A stretch of 64,000 bases of DNA from DATJBF01 sp035516795. GTDB taxonomy: Bacteria; Verrucomicrobiota; Verrucomicrobiia; Palsa-1439. A program made the translations under genes and the position numbers. The stretch covers positions 1 through 64,000 of the forward strand of contig DATIZX010000079.1 of assembly GCA_035516795.1 (NCBI GenBank), given 5' to 3'. Shown in pieces: positions 8,510 to 17,593 of the stretch (positions are counted from its first letter, which is position 1; every line of letters begins with the position of its first letter). The notes beneath the pieces were generated by a model. The model saw only the letters and a program-made list of their open reading frames with translations. It had not been told where the DNA came from and made no database searches.

Positions 8510-8953
8510 TTATACCCTCGTAATCCCTTCGTGGACGATCTCCATGGTTTCGATCGCGACATCGCTGTTCTTCGCATTGAAGGACGGTCCCACGTATTTG
8601 GAAGGCCACGCATTCACGAAATTCCAGCGAACCTTCTCATTGCCTTGCCGGTCCAGAAGAACCACCGAACCATTCTTCCGTGCGGCAGCGGGATCCCCCA
8701 CGACCCACTGGCGGTGCCACTCAGACATTTCGGGGTTGTCCGTTGTCCCCCATTTGCAGACAATGTTCACGAACTTTGTCTTTGCGGGCAATCTTCGCAT
8801 CGTCTCGTTTTCGCCCCCCTCGCGATAATCCATCGTGTCGATGGTCGACTCCAGTCCGCTCACTTCTTGAAACGAAGCGCGGGTGATGCCGTCGATTTCT
8901 ACTAGGAAATCGAAACTGCCATAGGGATCTACTCGTTGTCCTGCTTGCGCCAT
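8510..8953 (-). CDS. eCIS inner tube protein (Afp1-like, gp19 family)
   Basis: A 147-residue T4 gp19-like tube protein that stacks as hexamers to form the inner tube. Family features are DPYGSFDFLVEIDGITRASF, QEVSGLESTIDTMDYREGG and the middle LPAKTKFVNIVCKWGTT. The strong GAGAG ribosome-binding region precedes ATG 8953, 17 bases after the sheath gene. Only one tube gene is present, while Afp and PVC have two or three paralogues, so this system is of the simpler type. High copy number is expected; no unusual residues noted. Confidence 0.95.
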   Translation of the reverse strand: MAQAGQRVDPYGSFDFLVEIDGITRASFQEVSGLESTIDTMDYREGGENETMRRLPAKTKFVNIVCKWGTTDNPEMSEWHRQWVVGDPAAARKNGSVVLLDRQGNEKVRWNFVNAWPSKYVGPSFNAKNSDVAIETMEIVHEGITRV

Positions 8954-8970
8954 GATAATCTCTCCTTCGG

Positions 8971-10962
8971 TTAACTTTCGCTGATTTGCGCGCCGCCGTC
9001 CCAGACGCCGATGCGGACAATGATGAATTCGGCCGGATACGCCGGTTGCACACCGATTTCGATGAACAATTGTCCGAGTGCCCGCGTGGAGGCCGGATTG
9101 AGGCCTTCATCAATGCGTACATAAAATGCATTTTCCGCCTTTGCCCCGAATAAAGCTCCGGCCCGCCAGAGCCGTGTCAGGAATTCCGTGATCGTGCGCT
9201 TGAGTTTGTTCCAAAGCGACAGGTTGTTCGGTTCAAAAACGGCCCAACGAATTCCGGCCTCGATGGATTGTTCTATGTAAATCATTAGCCGCCTGGTGCT
9301 TACATATTTCCAGTCGGTATCCTGCGTATCCAGTGTACGAGCCCCCCAAACCATCGCCTGCGCAGTTCCATGGAATATCCGCAGGACGTTGACCCCTTCC
9401 AAATTCAGTGGGCCTTGCTGCCGGTCGCTAAGCGTCGTTTTAAGACCTACAACGCCCCATATGTCGACGTTCGCCGGTGCTTTGTGGACACCACGATCAT
9501 TGTCAACGCGCGCGTAGATGCCGGCGATTGCTCCGGAAGGTGGAATAGGTATCGGCGGCGCATTCGGTTTCTTGTTGGTCGGATCCGGAATCATCAACCA
9601 CGGATAATAAAGCGCCGCGAATGCTCCATCTCTATCCTGGGTCAGTTGTTGCCTGTGCACGTCCACGCTGCCAGCATCGGAGGGCGGCGCGCCCAATCTG
9701 GAATCGAGGACTGCAAAGCGGTCTTGACTCTGAACGCAATGCTCGATCATGGCGGCTTGGATCCCAATGTAACCAGAGTTTGCGGCGGCATCCGGCACGC
9801 AGACAGTGTTGATCCCTTCCACGTTAAGTAATGAGTCCAAGGCAGTTTGGTAATCGGCGACGCCCAACTGAGCGGGGTTGTCTTGTTGTCCATGAATGCT
9901 GATGGGCACCGGATTAGTCGGCTGGGCCAAAGGATCGGGGTAATTCAGGGCAATCGGAGGCACCAGAGGTGGCAGGACATTGACAGAGTCGGAATCGACG
10001 GCTGTAAACACGTAGCCGGGATGCAGCGGATTGAGAGAAAGATTATTGAATACCTCAGCGACCCCGGCTGGCGGCGTGACCGTAAGTTGGAACTCCTGGG
10101 AGATCAACACGGGCGGTTTCGCGGCGCCCAAATTATAGGAATGTGTCAGATTCGGTTGACCCGGGATTGTCACAAATCCCGCTTTGTCCACATCTTGAAG
10201 GACAGCATAATCGCTAACCGTCGTGCCGGGATTATTGGCGTCATCTCCTTGAATGAGGACAACACTGCCGGCTTCAAGTCCCGTCGTTTGCGCCATGCGA
10301 AATGTAATGGGTGTGTTTGGGTCCGATGATGGAATGATGTTGGCGATGACCAGCGTATCCCCATTGGCCAGTGTCAACGTCGTCGACAGGGTCAGTACGT
10401 TCCCCTGAATCTTTTGGATCGTTGCGCGCGCAACTTGATCCTTGGTGACGACGTCGCTCACATTAAACACATTGGGCTTGTCAACTGACACTAGCACCCC
10501 GTTCACACCCTGCACGGTCGCTTTGCCCGTGGCCACGGCCACGCCGTTGACGCCTGTGAGATTGGCCGCTGCAACCGCCACCTGAATATTGTCGCCCGCA
10601 GTCCCGTCGGTCTGCGCTTGCAGGCGAAACACCGCTTCGCCTTTTTGATTATCGATCTCCCAGGTCGTGACCCGCGCCGTCCCTATGCGCAAGATATAGG
10701 CGTAGCTCCCATCGTTATCAAAAAAGCTCCGAACCCCATATGCCATGTAATAGCCCTGCATATAGGGCATATACGAGCCATCGGTTTGAAGCACCCCAAA
10801 CTTCTGAAGGAAATCATCGAACGTCGTAATGAACGTGGGAACATTGATCGGGCCGGTGAGTGCCGGGCCGATGAAAGCCGCTGTGCTGGTTGTGACTCCG
10901 GCGATGACGCCGGGACTGGTAATTTCCTGAATATAGACTTTGGGTGTCTCGTACGTTGGCAT
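8971..10962 (-). CDS. eCIS contractile sheath protein (Afp2/3/4-like), 663 aa
   Basis: The sheath subunit. The N-terminus MPTYETPKVYIQEITSPGVI with TSTAAFIGPALTGPINVPT and the C-terminal third (GVNVLRIFHGTAQAMVWGAR, YVSTRRLMIYIEQSIEAGIR, FEPNN, FLTRLWRAGALFGAKAE) are the conserved sheath core containing the inter-subunit strands. Between about residues 115 and 370 a Val/Thr/Asn-rich beta insertion enlarges the protein well beyond the roughly 350-450 residues of Afp sheaths, and should decorate the outside of the particle. A single sheath gene replaces the three in Afp. The start is preceded by AAGGAGAAGG. It is followed closely by the tube gene. Confidence 0.95.
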   Translation of the reverse strand: MPTYETPKVYIQEITSPGVIAGVTTSTAAFIGPALTGPINVPTFITTFDDFLQKFGVLQTDGSYMPYMQGYYMAYGVRSFFDNDGSYAYILRIGTARVTTWEIDNQKGEAVFRLQAQTDGTAGDNIQVAVAAANLTGVNGVAVATGKATVQGVNGVLVSVDKPNVFNVSDVVTKDQVARATIQKIQGNVLTLSTTLTLANGDTLVIANIIPSSDPNTPITFRMAQTTGLEAGSVVLIQGDDANNPGTTVSDYAVLQDVDKAGFVTIPGQPNLTHSYNLGAAKPPVLISQEFQLTVTPPAGVAEVFNNLSLNPLHPGYVFTAVDSDSVNVLPPLVPPIALNYPDPLAQPTNPVPISIHGQQDNPAQLGVADYQTALDSLLNVEGINTVCVPDAAANSGYIGIQAAMIEHCVQSQDRFAVLDSRLGAPPSDAGSVDVHRQQLTQDRDGAFAALYYPWLMIPDPTNKKPNAPPIPIPPSGAIAGIYARVDNDRGVHKAPANVDIWGVVGLKTTLSDRQQGPLNLEGVNVLRIFHGTAQAMVWGARTLDTQDTDWKYVSTRRLMIYIEQSIEAGIRWAVFEPNNLSLWNKLKRTITEFLTRLWRAGALFGAKAENAFYVRIDEGLNPASTRALGQLFIEIGVQPAYPAEFIIVRIGVWDGGAQISES

Positions 10963-10980
10963 GCTGACCTTCTCCTTCTG

Positions 10981-11886
10981 TTACGTGAGTTGGATGTCGT
11001 AACTTCCTGTGGGCGATGGAACCTGGATCCCCGGATGGGCCTCATTGAACCCCTGGGCGCGGACCCGCAAGTTGTAAGTTCCGGCCACCAAGCCGCCAAA
11101 GGTAAAGCGACCATCCGTGGAGGTCGTGACGGTCCCTAGGGGGTGGAAGAGCGCATCTTGGATTTGCACCCAGGCATTGGTTACCGGCTGACCGGCCGCT
11201 AAGACTGTGCCGCCGATCTGGATCCACGTCTCGATCGTGCCCGGCTTGCCGGATTGGCGGTACTCGGTAATGCGGGTCGTGACCATGGGTCCGGTCACCT
11301 GCGTTGCCAGTACAACTGGCAACGTCACGATGAAATACACCATCGGTCTCCACGAATGCACGTTGCCCATGTCATTCCAGAATTCAGCGAGTTTCGCGAA
11401 CCCTTCGACGGGCAGAATCTGCGTCGGCAGTTCCGTGTCGGCGATCAGCGCGGGAAAATTCGCCGGCAGCGGGTTCGGACTGTACACATTGCGCGGGACC
11501 AGCGGCTCGGCATTCATTAGCGCGCCGATGACCTTGTAGATGAGTGCGTGCTCGTCCACCGTCGGCTCGATGCTCGGGGTCACTTTCGCCGGGCTCCAGG
11601 CGGTGATCAGGTAATGGCAATCCACCCGCCGCGGCGCGGGCGTCTCGGAAATCACGCCCTGCTGGAGATCTCGGGTCCGGTCATTCGACCGGTACACCCG
11701 GTTTTCCCGCACGTCGGCCAGATGAACGTTGATCGCGTTCACCGGCTGCCCGCCGACCGACAGCGTGGAAAGATAGTTTTTCCAATCGTCATCCGGCGGC
11801 TGAAACCGCACCTGCGCCTCATCCGTAATCTCATCGATCCGCGACAGGAACAAGTGCCGCAGCAGATTGTCAAGATAATCGAGCAT
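10981..11886 (-). CDS. eCIS tail terminator / cap protein (DUF4255, Pvc16-like) with C-terminal carboxypeptidase-regulatory-like domain
   Basis: A 301-residue protein. Residues about 1-195 match the DUF4255/Pvc16_N fold (MLDYLDNLLRHLF, VRFQPPDDDWKNYL, VNAINVHLADVRENRVYRSN, HYLITAWSP, DEHALIYKVIGAL), the terminator that closes the distal end of sheath and tube. Residues about 220-301 add a carboxypeptidase-regulatory-like beta-sandwich (IQIGGTVLAAGQPVTNAWVQ, TSTDGRFTFGGLVAGTYNLR, VRAQGF), absent from classical Afp16. It would put an immunoglobulin-like module on the particle's cap, perhaps for binding or stability. It lies just before the sheath gene, 18 bases away, with a gap of 77 bases behind the cargo gene. 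Confidence 0.9.
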   Translation of the reverse strand: MLDYLDNLLRHLFLSRIDEITDEAQVRFQPPDDDWKNYLSTLSVGGQPVNAINVHLADVRENRVYRSNDRTRDLQQGVISETPAPRRVDCHYLITAWSPAKVTPSIEPTVDEHALIYKVIGALMNAEPLVPRNVYSPNPLPANFPALIADTELPTQILPVEGFAKLAEFWNDMGNVHSWRPMVYFIVTLPVVLATQVTGPMVTTRITEYRQSGKPGTIETWIQIGGTVLAAGQPVTNAWVQIQDALFHPLGTVTTSTDGRFTFGGLVAGTYNLRVRAQGFNEAHPGIQVPSPTGSYDIQLT

Positions 11887-11916
11887 CGAGCGTCAGCTTA
11901 GGGACGGGTCACACGC

Positions 11917-11939
11917 CCTTTGGCGATTGGCCCCAAAGG
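11917..11939 (-). terminator. Inverted repeat between cargo and cap genes
   Basis: CCTTTGG (11917-11923) is repeated in inverted form as CCAAAGG (11933-11939) with a nine-base loop, in the 77-base gap after the cargo gene. No U-run follows in the direction of transcription, so it would be at best a weak attenuator or an mRNA-stabilising hairpin that separates expression of cargo and structural genes. With a NusG-like factor in the operon, a processive-antitermination link is possible but speculative. Confidence 0.35.
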
Positions 11940-11963
11940 AATCACCACCACAGACCGAGTGGC

Positions 11964-14696
11964 CTAAGGCGAACCGATTCTTCTCGCGGGCTGGGCAGTG
12001 ACACTTCCGTCCAAATCGAATCTAAGAACTATTCCATTGTCCCAATACTCAGTATAAGTACCATTGGGTTCGAAGATGCGAATGCATTGTGGATCCGCCA
12101 CGACGAAGTTCCGCTGTTGTGTTCGGGCTTCTTCTCGAAAGGTCCGTATGCAAACCTCGCACATGGAACGACTCACTCCTGTTTCTGGTTCAGCAATCTT
12201 CGGCTCGGCATGTCCAGCGTAATACCCTCCCGGTTTATCAGCTGGATCACGACCGTGGGATGGAAGGTCTAGTCCCATCTCCTTCGCACGTCGTATGACG
12301 TCGTCCACGGACTTGCCGCCAGTGCTTGAAGACTTACCGCTGATGCTTTCCGCACCACTGGAGCCAGCGGCCACGGTTTTGCTCTGCTGGCTCGTTGGCA
12401 ATTGGCTGTGCCTCTCTAACGCCCGCTCACGAGCGAGAGATGCTTTGTTCATGCTGCTCGCATCCTCCTTGCTCGGAGCGATATCCTCGCCGAACGTGCC
12501 GGCTCGGCCTTGAATCACTTCCGGATGAGAAACCTTCTGCCGCTTTGTTGTATGTTCAGTGGACGTATACGTTGCTGGTTCTCCACGAGAGTACCGTGAG
12601 GGCTTAGACGATGATCCTGCCTTACCGGGTCTCGGTCGAAGCGGTTGACTCAGGACCACATCAACTGGTTTATCGGTCTGAGAGCGTTCTTTTTTGAGAG
12701 TGTTGAGAATGTCCTGCATCCAAGCATCATCGGCACCTTCTTCAACCACATCCCGTTTGACCTTCCCGCTCCTCTTAGCCGATTCCGTCTGTAAGATAGG
12801 TCGCCGCCTGCTACTCGCCCTGGGGTCTTGGAGATGCTCGGGGTGATCATCGCTGGGCACTGTATTCCCTCGCGGGGGTCGACTGGCGGGCCGCTCTTGA
12901 GAGACCTTTTGCAGGGGCTCCTTGGAAGGTGGCGCTTGGCCCGATTCGGAGCGCTCCTCGGAATCTCTAGGTATTTGGTTTGGTGGGTTAGGGCGCAGGG
13001 GGAGTTTACTTCTCACATTACCAACGCCTGATTTGACTCCGCTTATGATGCCGCGTTTCGCATAACCCTCCAGTTTCCCAATTGCCAGTTGAACCAAAGC
13101 TCGTGCAATGATTTGCGCGGCTATATCAATTTCGCCCTCCTGTTTGGCATGCGCTGCAATGGAAAGGGTCTCGGCGACCGATCCGACCTTTTGCAGTAGC
13201 TCCATAAGTCCTAATGCTAGTTTCGCAATGGGCACGGCGTCAGTCAATTGGTCCAACACCGTCTTCTCCACCTCCTGCAAGGCTTTGATTCCAAGGCCCT
13301 CTTTGTGCCGAAGTAATTCAGTCGCCGCCATCCAACCAACATGATGTTTTGCGCGATTCAAAGCCCGCAAGACCTTCTGTGGATCATAATCCAAGGGTGA
13401 GTGTTTCTGTTGGGGATGGCGGTAGTTTGAGGAAACTATGATCGCGATTCCAGCATTGCCTTCGGCGCGCGTATTCTCAACGTCTCGAGTCGACTTTAGA
13501 ATTTCTTTTGCCTCTTTTTGCAGTGGAAGTGTGTCTTGAGTGAGCGAACGCATTCTTATTACGGCCTCACGCTTTGGGACGAATTGAACGGAACCGTCAT
13601 CACCTAACCGGATCAACTGAACAGAGCCTTGAGCCGTTCTTCCTGTTTGCGAAAGGAATTGACCCATAAAATACGTTCCGGGGGGGAGCGTCGTTCCGTT
13701 TAGATCGAAATGCGGGTTTTCACCTTCGATGTGCCCGTGGCGATCCAGAACGTAAAGCCGACTGGCGACATACCAGATCCGGCTTGTTACCTCATACAGG
13801 CTTGTGCTCGGACGGAGAACATCCGCAAAATTGACTTTCTGTTGACGCCGTTTGGTTTCGGCGGCGGAGAGTGACAGGAGAAGTTTCCTTGGTGTTGTAC
13901 GTTTGAGCCTTTCGATGCCGGCGCGAACCTCCGAGCCGCCACCAATATCGTCGGCCATACGTTCTGCTAAAGTCTCAGGTTGTTCTTCCAGATTCGCAGC
14001 GACAAATGACCTCTGCGTTGATACTCTACCCTCTGGCTCGCGAGGCTCTCTCTGCAAGAGGGGAGCCCGTCCGGAGGGAGGATGAAGGAGGGCTTGATCT
14101 AATTTAGGTTGTGCGGAGCCTGGAAAATCCATTGCACCTATAAGGCAGTCGGCGACCCTTCGAGCGTGGCTTTCAAACGCATCACCATCTGGGCTGTCAT
14201 AGTGGGGCGAGAAGGCTCCATTCCCTTGCTGTAACGTGTGTGCGAGTTCATGAGCAAGTAGTTTTTTCCCTCTTTGAGTCATTGGCGCATACTGCCCTGT
14301 GTCGAACACGATGTGATTTCCGACTGTGTAAGCATTTGCCTTCACGGCACGAGCTGACGCAGCGGCAGCGGGACCCGTGTGAATTCGCACCTGTCCAAAA
14401 TTATGAGCGAAACCATCTTCCATCGAACTGCGCGTCACGGAATCCAGAGATCGCCCAGTGCCACTGTTTACAACGTCCTGGACAACCGAAGGAAGTGAGT
14501 TCAGTTCGGACGGAGGAAGCAGTTTGCTTGCTTGGATTGCCGCCACGGTCGCACGATTCCCTACGCTCCTCTGCAAATTTAGGATGCCGGAATGCGGGTG
14601 TGGCGATTGGCGGCCGTGGGACGGTCGTGGGGAACTCGCTTGTTTGGAGGTCGCCGCTTTACCAGGACTCGCTTTGGACGTTGTGTTCATGAACAT
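11964..14696 (-). CDS. eCIS cargo: DUF4157 protein with C-terminal cytidine-deaminase toxin domain, 910 aa
   Basis: Residues about 65-160 are the DUF4157 domain found in many proteins linked to eCIS loci, with SMEDGFAHNFGQVRIHTG, NHIVFDTGQYAP and the zinc-protease-like HELAH at 149-153. A poorly conserved central region follows, with a predominantly helical part about 390-560 and a long Pro/Ser/Lys-rich linker about 570-790. The last 116 residues show a deaminase signature: GGYYAGHAEPK (His829, Glu831), then SMCEVC (Cys846, Cys849), then FREEA and VVADP. These fit the H-A-E and C-x2-C zinc site of bacterial polymorphic-toxin deaminases that act on nucleic acids or nucleotides. It overlaps the ATPase gene by 38 bases. 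No adjacent immunity gene is apparent. Cargo role is inferred from domain association. Confidence 0.85.
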   Translation of the reverse strand: MFMNTTSKASPGKAATSKQASSPRPSHGRQSPHPHSGILNLQRSVGNRATVAAIQASKLLPPSELNSLPSVVQDVVNSGTGRSLDSVTRSSMEDGFAHNFGQVRIHTGPAAAASARAVKANAYTVGNHIVFDTGQYAPMTQRGKKLLAHELAHTLQQGNGAFSPHYDSPDGDAFESHARRVADCLIGAMDFPGSAQPKLDQALLHPPSGRAPLLQREPREPEGRVSTQRSFVAANLEEQPETLAERMADDIGGGSEVRAGIERLKRTTPRKLLLSLSAAETKRRQQKVNFADVLRPSTSLYEVTSRIWYVASRLYVLDRHGHIEGENPHFDLNGTTLPPGTYFMGQFLSQTGRTAQGSVQLIRLGDDGSVQFVPKREAVIRMRSLTQDTLPLQKEAKEILKSTRDVENTRAEGNAGIAIIVSSNYRHPQQKHSPLDYDPQKVLRALNRAKHHVGWMAATELLRHKEGLGIKALQEVEKTVLDQLTDAVPIAKLALGLMELLQKVGSVAETLSIAAHAKQEGEIDIAAQIIARALVQLAIGKLEGYAKRGIISGVKSGVGNVRSKLPLRPNPPNQIPRDSEERSESGQAPPSKEPLQKVSQERPASRPPRGNTVPSDDHPEHLQDPRASSRRRPILQTESAKRSGKVKRDVVEEGADDAWMQDILNTLKKERSQTDKPVDVVLSQPLRPRPGKAGSSSKPSRYSRGEPATYTSTEHTTKRQKVSHPEVIQGRAGTFGEDIAPSKEDASSMNKASLARERALERHSQLPTSQQSKTVAAGSSGAESISGKSSSTGGKSVDDVIRRAKEMGLDLPSHGRDPADKPGGYYAGHAEPKIAEPETGVSRSMCEVCIRTFREEARTQQRNFVVADPQCIRIFEPNGTYTEYWDNGIVLRFDLDGSVTAQPARRIGSP

Positions 14697-17031
14697 TTCC
14701 GCGATTGCTTCTCATCGGGCTTCGACCCGCATTCGTCTCTTCGACGGCCAATGCCTTCCCCATTTTCTGAAATTCGCGGCGGGTGGCTTGGAGCACGTGA
14801 GCCATAGTCACAATGCCGCCGTCTTCCGCAGCCAGAAAGGAAGCCGCCAATGCAATGTTGCGGATGTTGCCGCCGGACAATTTGAATTGACGGGCCAGGA
14901 AACCGAGGTCCAGATCGCCGGCCCGCGGGGTTTGTTCGGGCCAGATGCCGGCCCAGATTCGCTGCCGGAAGGTTTCATCCGGGAACGGGAAATGGACCGT
15001 GAAGGCGAGCCGGCGAACAAAGGCATCATCAAGATTGGCAAGGAGATTCGTAGTGAGGATCGAGACCCCCTCGTATTCTTCCATTTTCTGTAGCAAGTAG
15101 CTGATCTCGATGTTCGCGTATCGATCGTGTGAATCGCGTACCTCCGAGCGTTTACCCAGGATCGCCTCGCACTCGTCGAGGGCGAGAACGCTGTTGGAGT
15201 TCTCCGCGGCAGCGAAAACGGCACTCAGGTTCTTTTCCGTTTCCCCGATGTATTTGCTAACGATCTGCGAGAGATCGATCTTGTACAACTCCAAGCCAAG
15301 AGAATTGGCAATGACCTCGGCGGCCATGGTCTTGCCCGTGCCGGACGGCCCCGCGAAGAGCGCATTCACACCCTTGCCCATCGACAACTTGCAATCAAAG
15401 CCCCATTGTTCGAGGACGCGATCGCGATGTTCGACGCGCTGACAAATTTCGCGGAGTTGCGCCAGAGAATCTTCGGGCAAGACGATGTCCGACCAGGTGT
15501 GTTTCGGATCGATTTTGCGCGCGAGCCCATTGAGCTTCTGGTTGGATTGCAACCGACAGGCTGCGTAAAGGTCTTGCGTGCGAATCACCCCATGGTCGTC
15601 CGCGCGGGAACGGGCCAAGTCCATGGCTGTTTGCACCGCATTACGCACCTGACCGGGGTTGAGCCGGAATTTGCCAGCCACAGCGGTTACCTCTGGTTTC
15701 GCATCGGGAGCGACAGACCCATTTAGATAGCGATTCCATAGTTCTTGGCGTGTTGACGCTCCCGGTGTCGCAATGGCCATGCTGAGAAAGGGGCGTTCGG
15801 CATCCAGCCCGCGTGGCCGCCACGGTGTTTCACCCAGCAGAAACCACTCCGTGTCTGGATGTTCAGCAGCTACGGCGAACAACGAACGCAAAGCATCATT
15901 CGCGGAAACGTCGCCGCTCACAAGAGCGTCAAAATTATCAAGGCAAAGCGCTGCGCGCTGCAATGTTGCCTCGCGACATAACAATCGCAGCACTTCTTCG
16001 AAGGAAAGTGTGTGACCGATCATCTTCGAGGTATTTGCACACAGCAGAGACAAGCCGAGGTCGCGGCAAACGCATTCAGCAAATGTCCGTTTACCGGCGC
16101 CGGCCGGCGCGTGCAAGTGCATCACCGGTTTTCCATACCCAGCCGTGGCTGCTAACGCGTTTGACCTGACAAAATCGCTCGCCGCTTGTTTTGAGTGATC
16201 ATCGAGAATCAAATCGTCCCAGCCCATTTGTGGAGCGGTCACATGCGCCAGGGACGCCAAGCGCAAGTCGATTTGATCTGACCCGAGGATGAATGCAGCC
16301 ACGCGGTCATCCAGTTTCAGAAACTTGGACAGTAACGGGGATGGACTGTCCAGCGATGGCTCAGAGATCTCTATGAGATGGTGTTTCAACAGCGGAGCGC
16401 CGGCGGCAAACGATGACCTAGCTTCTACCTTTTCCTGAGGCGTCACGCAGAAAAGTTTCAATGCCAGATCAATCCCCGGCCTTTTCCGAGTAACATCGTC
16501 TTGCAGGAACGCATACACTTTGTCGTACTTGCGATCGATTTCGGGCGCTAAGCAGAGCAGCAAACATTGCTGTTCGAACCAGTTGAGGCCGAAAGCTGCG
16601 GCTACATCCGGCAACGCCATATATGACCCGTTCCTAAGGCTCGCCACTTGCCTCGCGCGAAGCTCCGCGGTCGAGTTTTTGATGGTTTGGATCAGTATTT
16701 TCAACTCCGAACAGTTGGATTCCAGGCGATCACAGGCCGCCGGTGCCGTCAGGCTTTCGATCTCCTCTTCGGTCAGCACAAGTCCCTTCAAATGGTCCAA
16801 TGGATGAGACGGCTGTTGACGGAAATCGAGAAAAGCCAACCGCAACCGCAAGTCCAGCGATCTCAGTTCAGCCATAATGTGGTCCAAGCTCGTCACGAAT
16901 GGAACGGGGACGTCCTCGGCGATCATGGTTTTCCCCGTGACAGAGTCGATCTCAGTCGGTGCGATGTTCGAATTCAAATGGCGGAATATCCTTGGAGAAA
17001 GCCAGCGGCTGAATCTGAGCAGGCTCCGCAC
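14659..17031 (-). CDS. eCIS AAA+ ATPase with two AAA modules (Afp15-like)
   Basis: A 790-residue cytoplasmic ATPase of the type always present in eCIS clusters and thought to act in assembly or cargo handling. Two nucleotide-binding modules are visible. The first (about 305-420) has a modified Walker A, APAGAGKR, and Walker B LCLDNFD, so it may be degenerate. The second (about 560-680) has canonical GPSGTGKT, Walker B LALDECE, a sensor SILTTN and arginine-finger-like AFVRRL. The N-terminal 250 residues are helical and specific to this family. The longest frame starts GTG 17031; ATG 16926, preceded by GGGG, is an alternative. It overlaps the cargo gene, implying coupled translation. Confidence 0.88.
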   Translation of the reverse strand: MRSLLRFSRWLSPRIFRHLNSNIAPTEIDSVTGKTMIAEDVPVPFVTSLDHIMAELRSLDLRLRLAFLDFRQQPSHPLDHLKGLVLTEEEIESLTAPAACDRLESNCSELKILIQTIKNSTAELRARQVASLRNGSYMALPDVAAAFGLNWFEQQCLLLCLAPEIDRKYDKVYAFLQDDVTRKRPGIDLALKLFCVTPQEKVEARSSFAAGAPLLKHHLIEISEPSLDSPSPLLSKFLKLDDRVAAFILGSDQIDLRLASLAHVTAPQMGWDDLILDDHSKQAASDFVRSNALAATAGYGKPVMHLHAPAGAGKRTFAECVCRDLGLSLLCANTSKMIGHTLSFEEVLRLLCREATLQRAALCLDNFDALVSGDVSANDALRSLFAVAAEHPDTEWFLLGETPWRPRGLDAERPFLSMAIATPGASTRQELWNRYLNGSVAPDAKPEVTAVAGKFRLNPGQVRNAVQTAMDLARSRADDHGVIRTQDLYAACRLQSNQKLNGLARKIDPKHTWSDIVLPEDSLAQLREICQRVEHRDRVLEQWGFDCKLSMGKGVNALFAGPSGTGKTMAAEVIANSLGLELYKIDLSQIVSKYIGETEKNLSAVFAAAENSNSVLALDECEAILGKRSEVRDSHDRYANIEISYLLQKMEEYEGVSILTTNLLANLDDAFVRRLAFTVHFPFPDETFRQRIWAGIWPEQTPRAGDLDLGFLARQFKLSGGNIRNIALAASFLAAEDGGIVTMAHVLQATRREFQKMGKALAVEETNAGRSPMRSNRGNVHEHNVQSESW

Positions 17032-17074
17032 GCAACGGCAGAGCCTCCGTTACCCAACACTGACGAACTGCGCC

Positions 17075-17593
17075 CTACACTTCCTGCAAAACTAAATGCT
17101 TCCGATCGATCAATACGCGAGCCCGTTGGATCGTATCCAACAAAATGGCCACACGCCTGCCATCGTCCCACTCCTGTTCAACCCGAGCGATCGTCCCTTC
17201 CAAGGGGCCATGATCGACGCAAACCAAGTCTCCCGGGCGCAATGGGGTTGGCGCTAGTCTAGCGTAACCATCTGCAGTCACGAGCGCGCGAACTGATTGA
17301 ATAATCTCTTCCGCCACCGGTGTCGGCGTGCCATGTGTGCCAACCACCCGTAGGACTCCGGGCGCGTAACGTACGCCATCCAGCTGGTTGGCGAGACAGA
17401 ATCGCGCGAAAAAATAGCCCGTAAATAGCGGGCGAATCCTGCGTTGGGCTATATTGGCTCGTGGCCGCGTTTCCTTAATCTCAGGGAAGAAGACTTCCAT
17501 ACCCTGTGAACCTAGGCGCGAGGAAGCCATCCGTTCACGACCCGGCTTGGCCTGCACCGCGAACCAATGAGTTTCGAAACAGTAATTTAACAT
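17075..17593 (-). CDS. NusG/RfaH-like specialised transcription elongation factor
   Basis: A 172-residue NusG paralogue. The N-terminal NGN domain has HWFAVQAKPGRERMASSRLG, the typical VFFPEIKE and PLFTGYFFARF; the C-terminal KOW has LRPGDLVCVDHGPLEGTIAR. Paralogues of this kind (RfaH, UpxY, LoaP) bind paused RNA polymerase and let it read through long operons. Being the second gene of the eCIS operon, seven bases overlapping the first, it probably acts on this 17-kb-plus transcript itself. Housekeeping nusG normally sits with secE and ribosomal protein genes, which are absent here. Its recognition element was not identified. Confidence 0.85.
   Translation of the reverse strand: MLNYCFETHWFAVQAKPGRERMASSRLGSQGMEVFFPEIKETRPRANIAQRRIRPLFTGYFFARFCLANQLDGVRYAPGVLRVVGTHGTPTPVAEEIIQSVRALVTADGYARLAPTPLRPGDLVCVDHGPLEGTIARVEQEWDDGRRVAILLDTIQRARVLIDRKHLVLQEV

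Noticed and set aside
14659..14696. Frameshift joining ATPase and cargo genes
   Set aside because: A 38-base overlap is present, but there is no slippery run and each protein has a natural end and start; ordinary coupling is enough.
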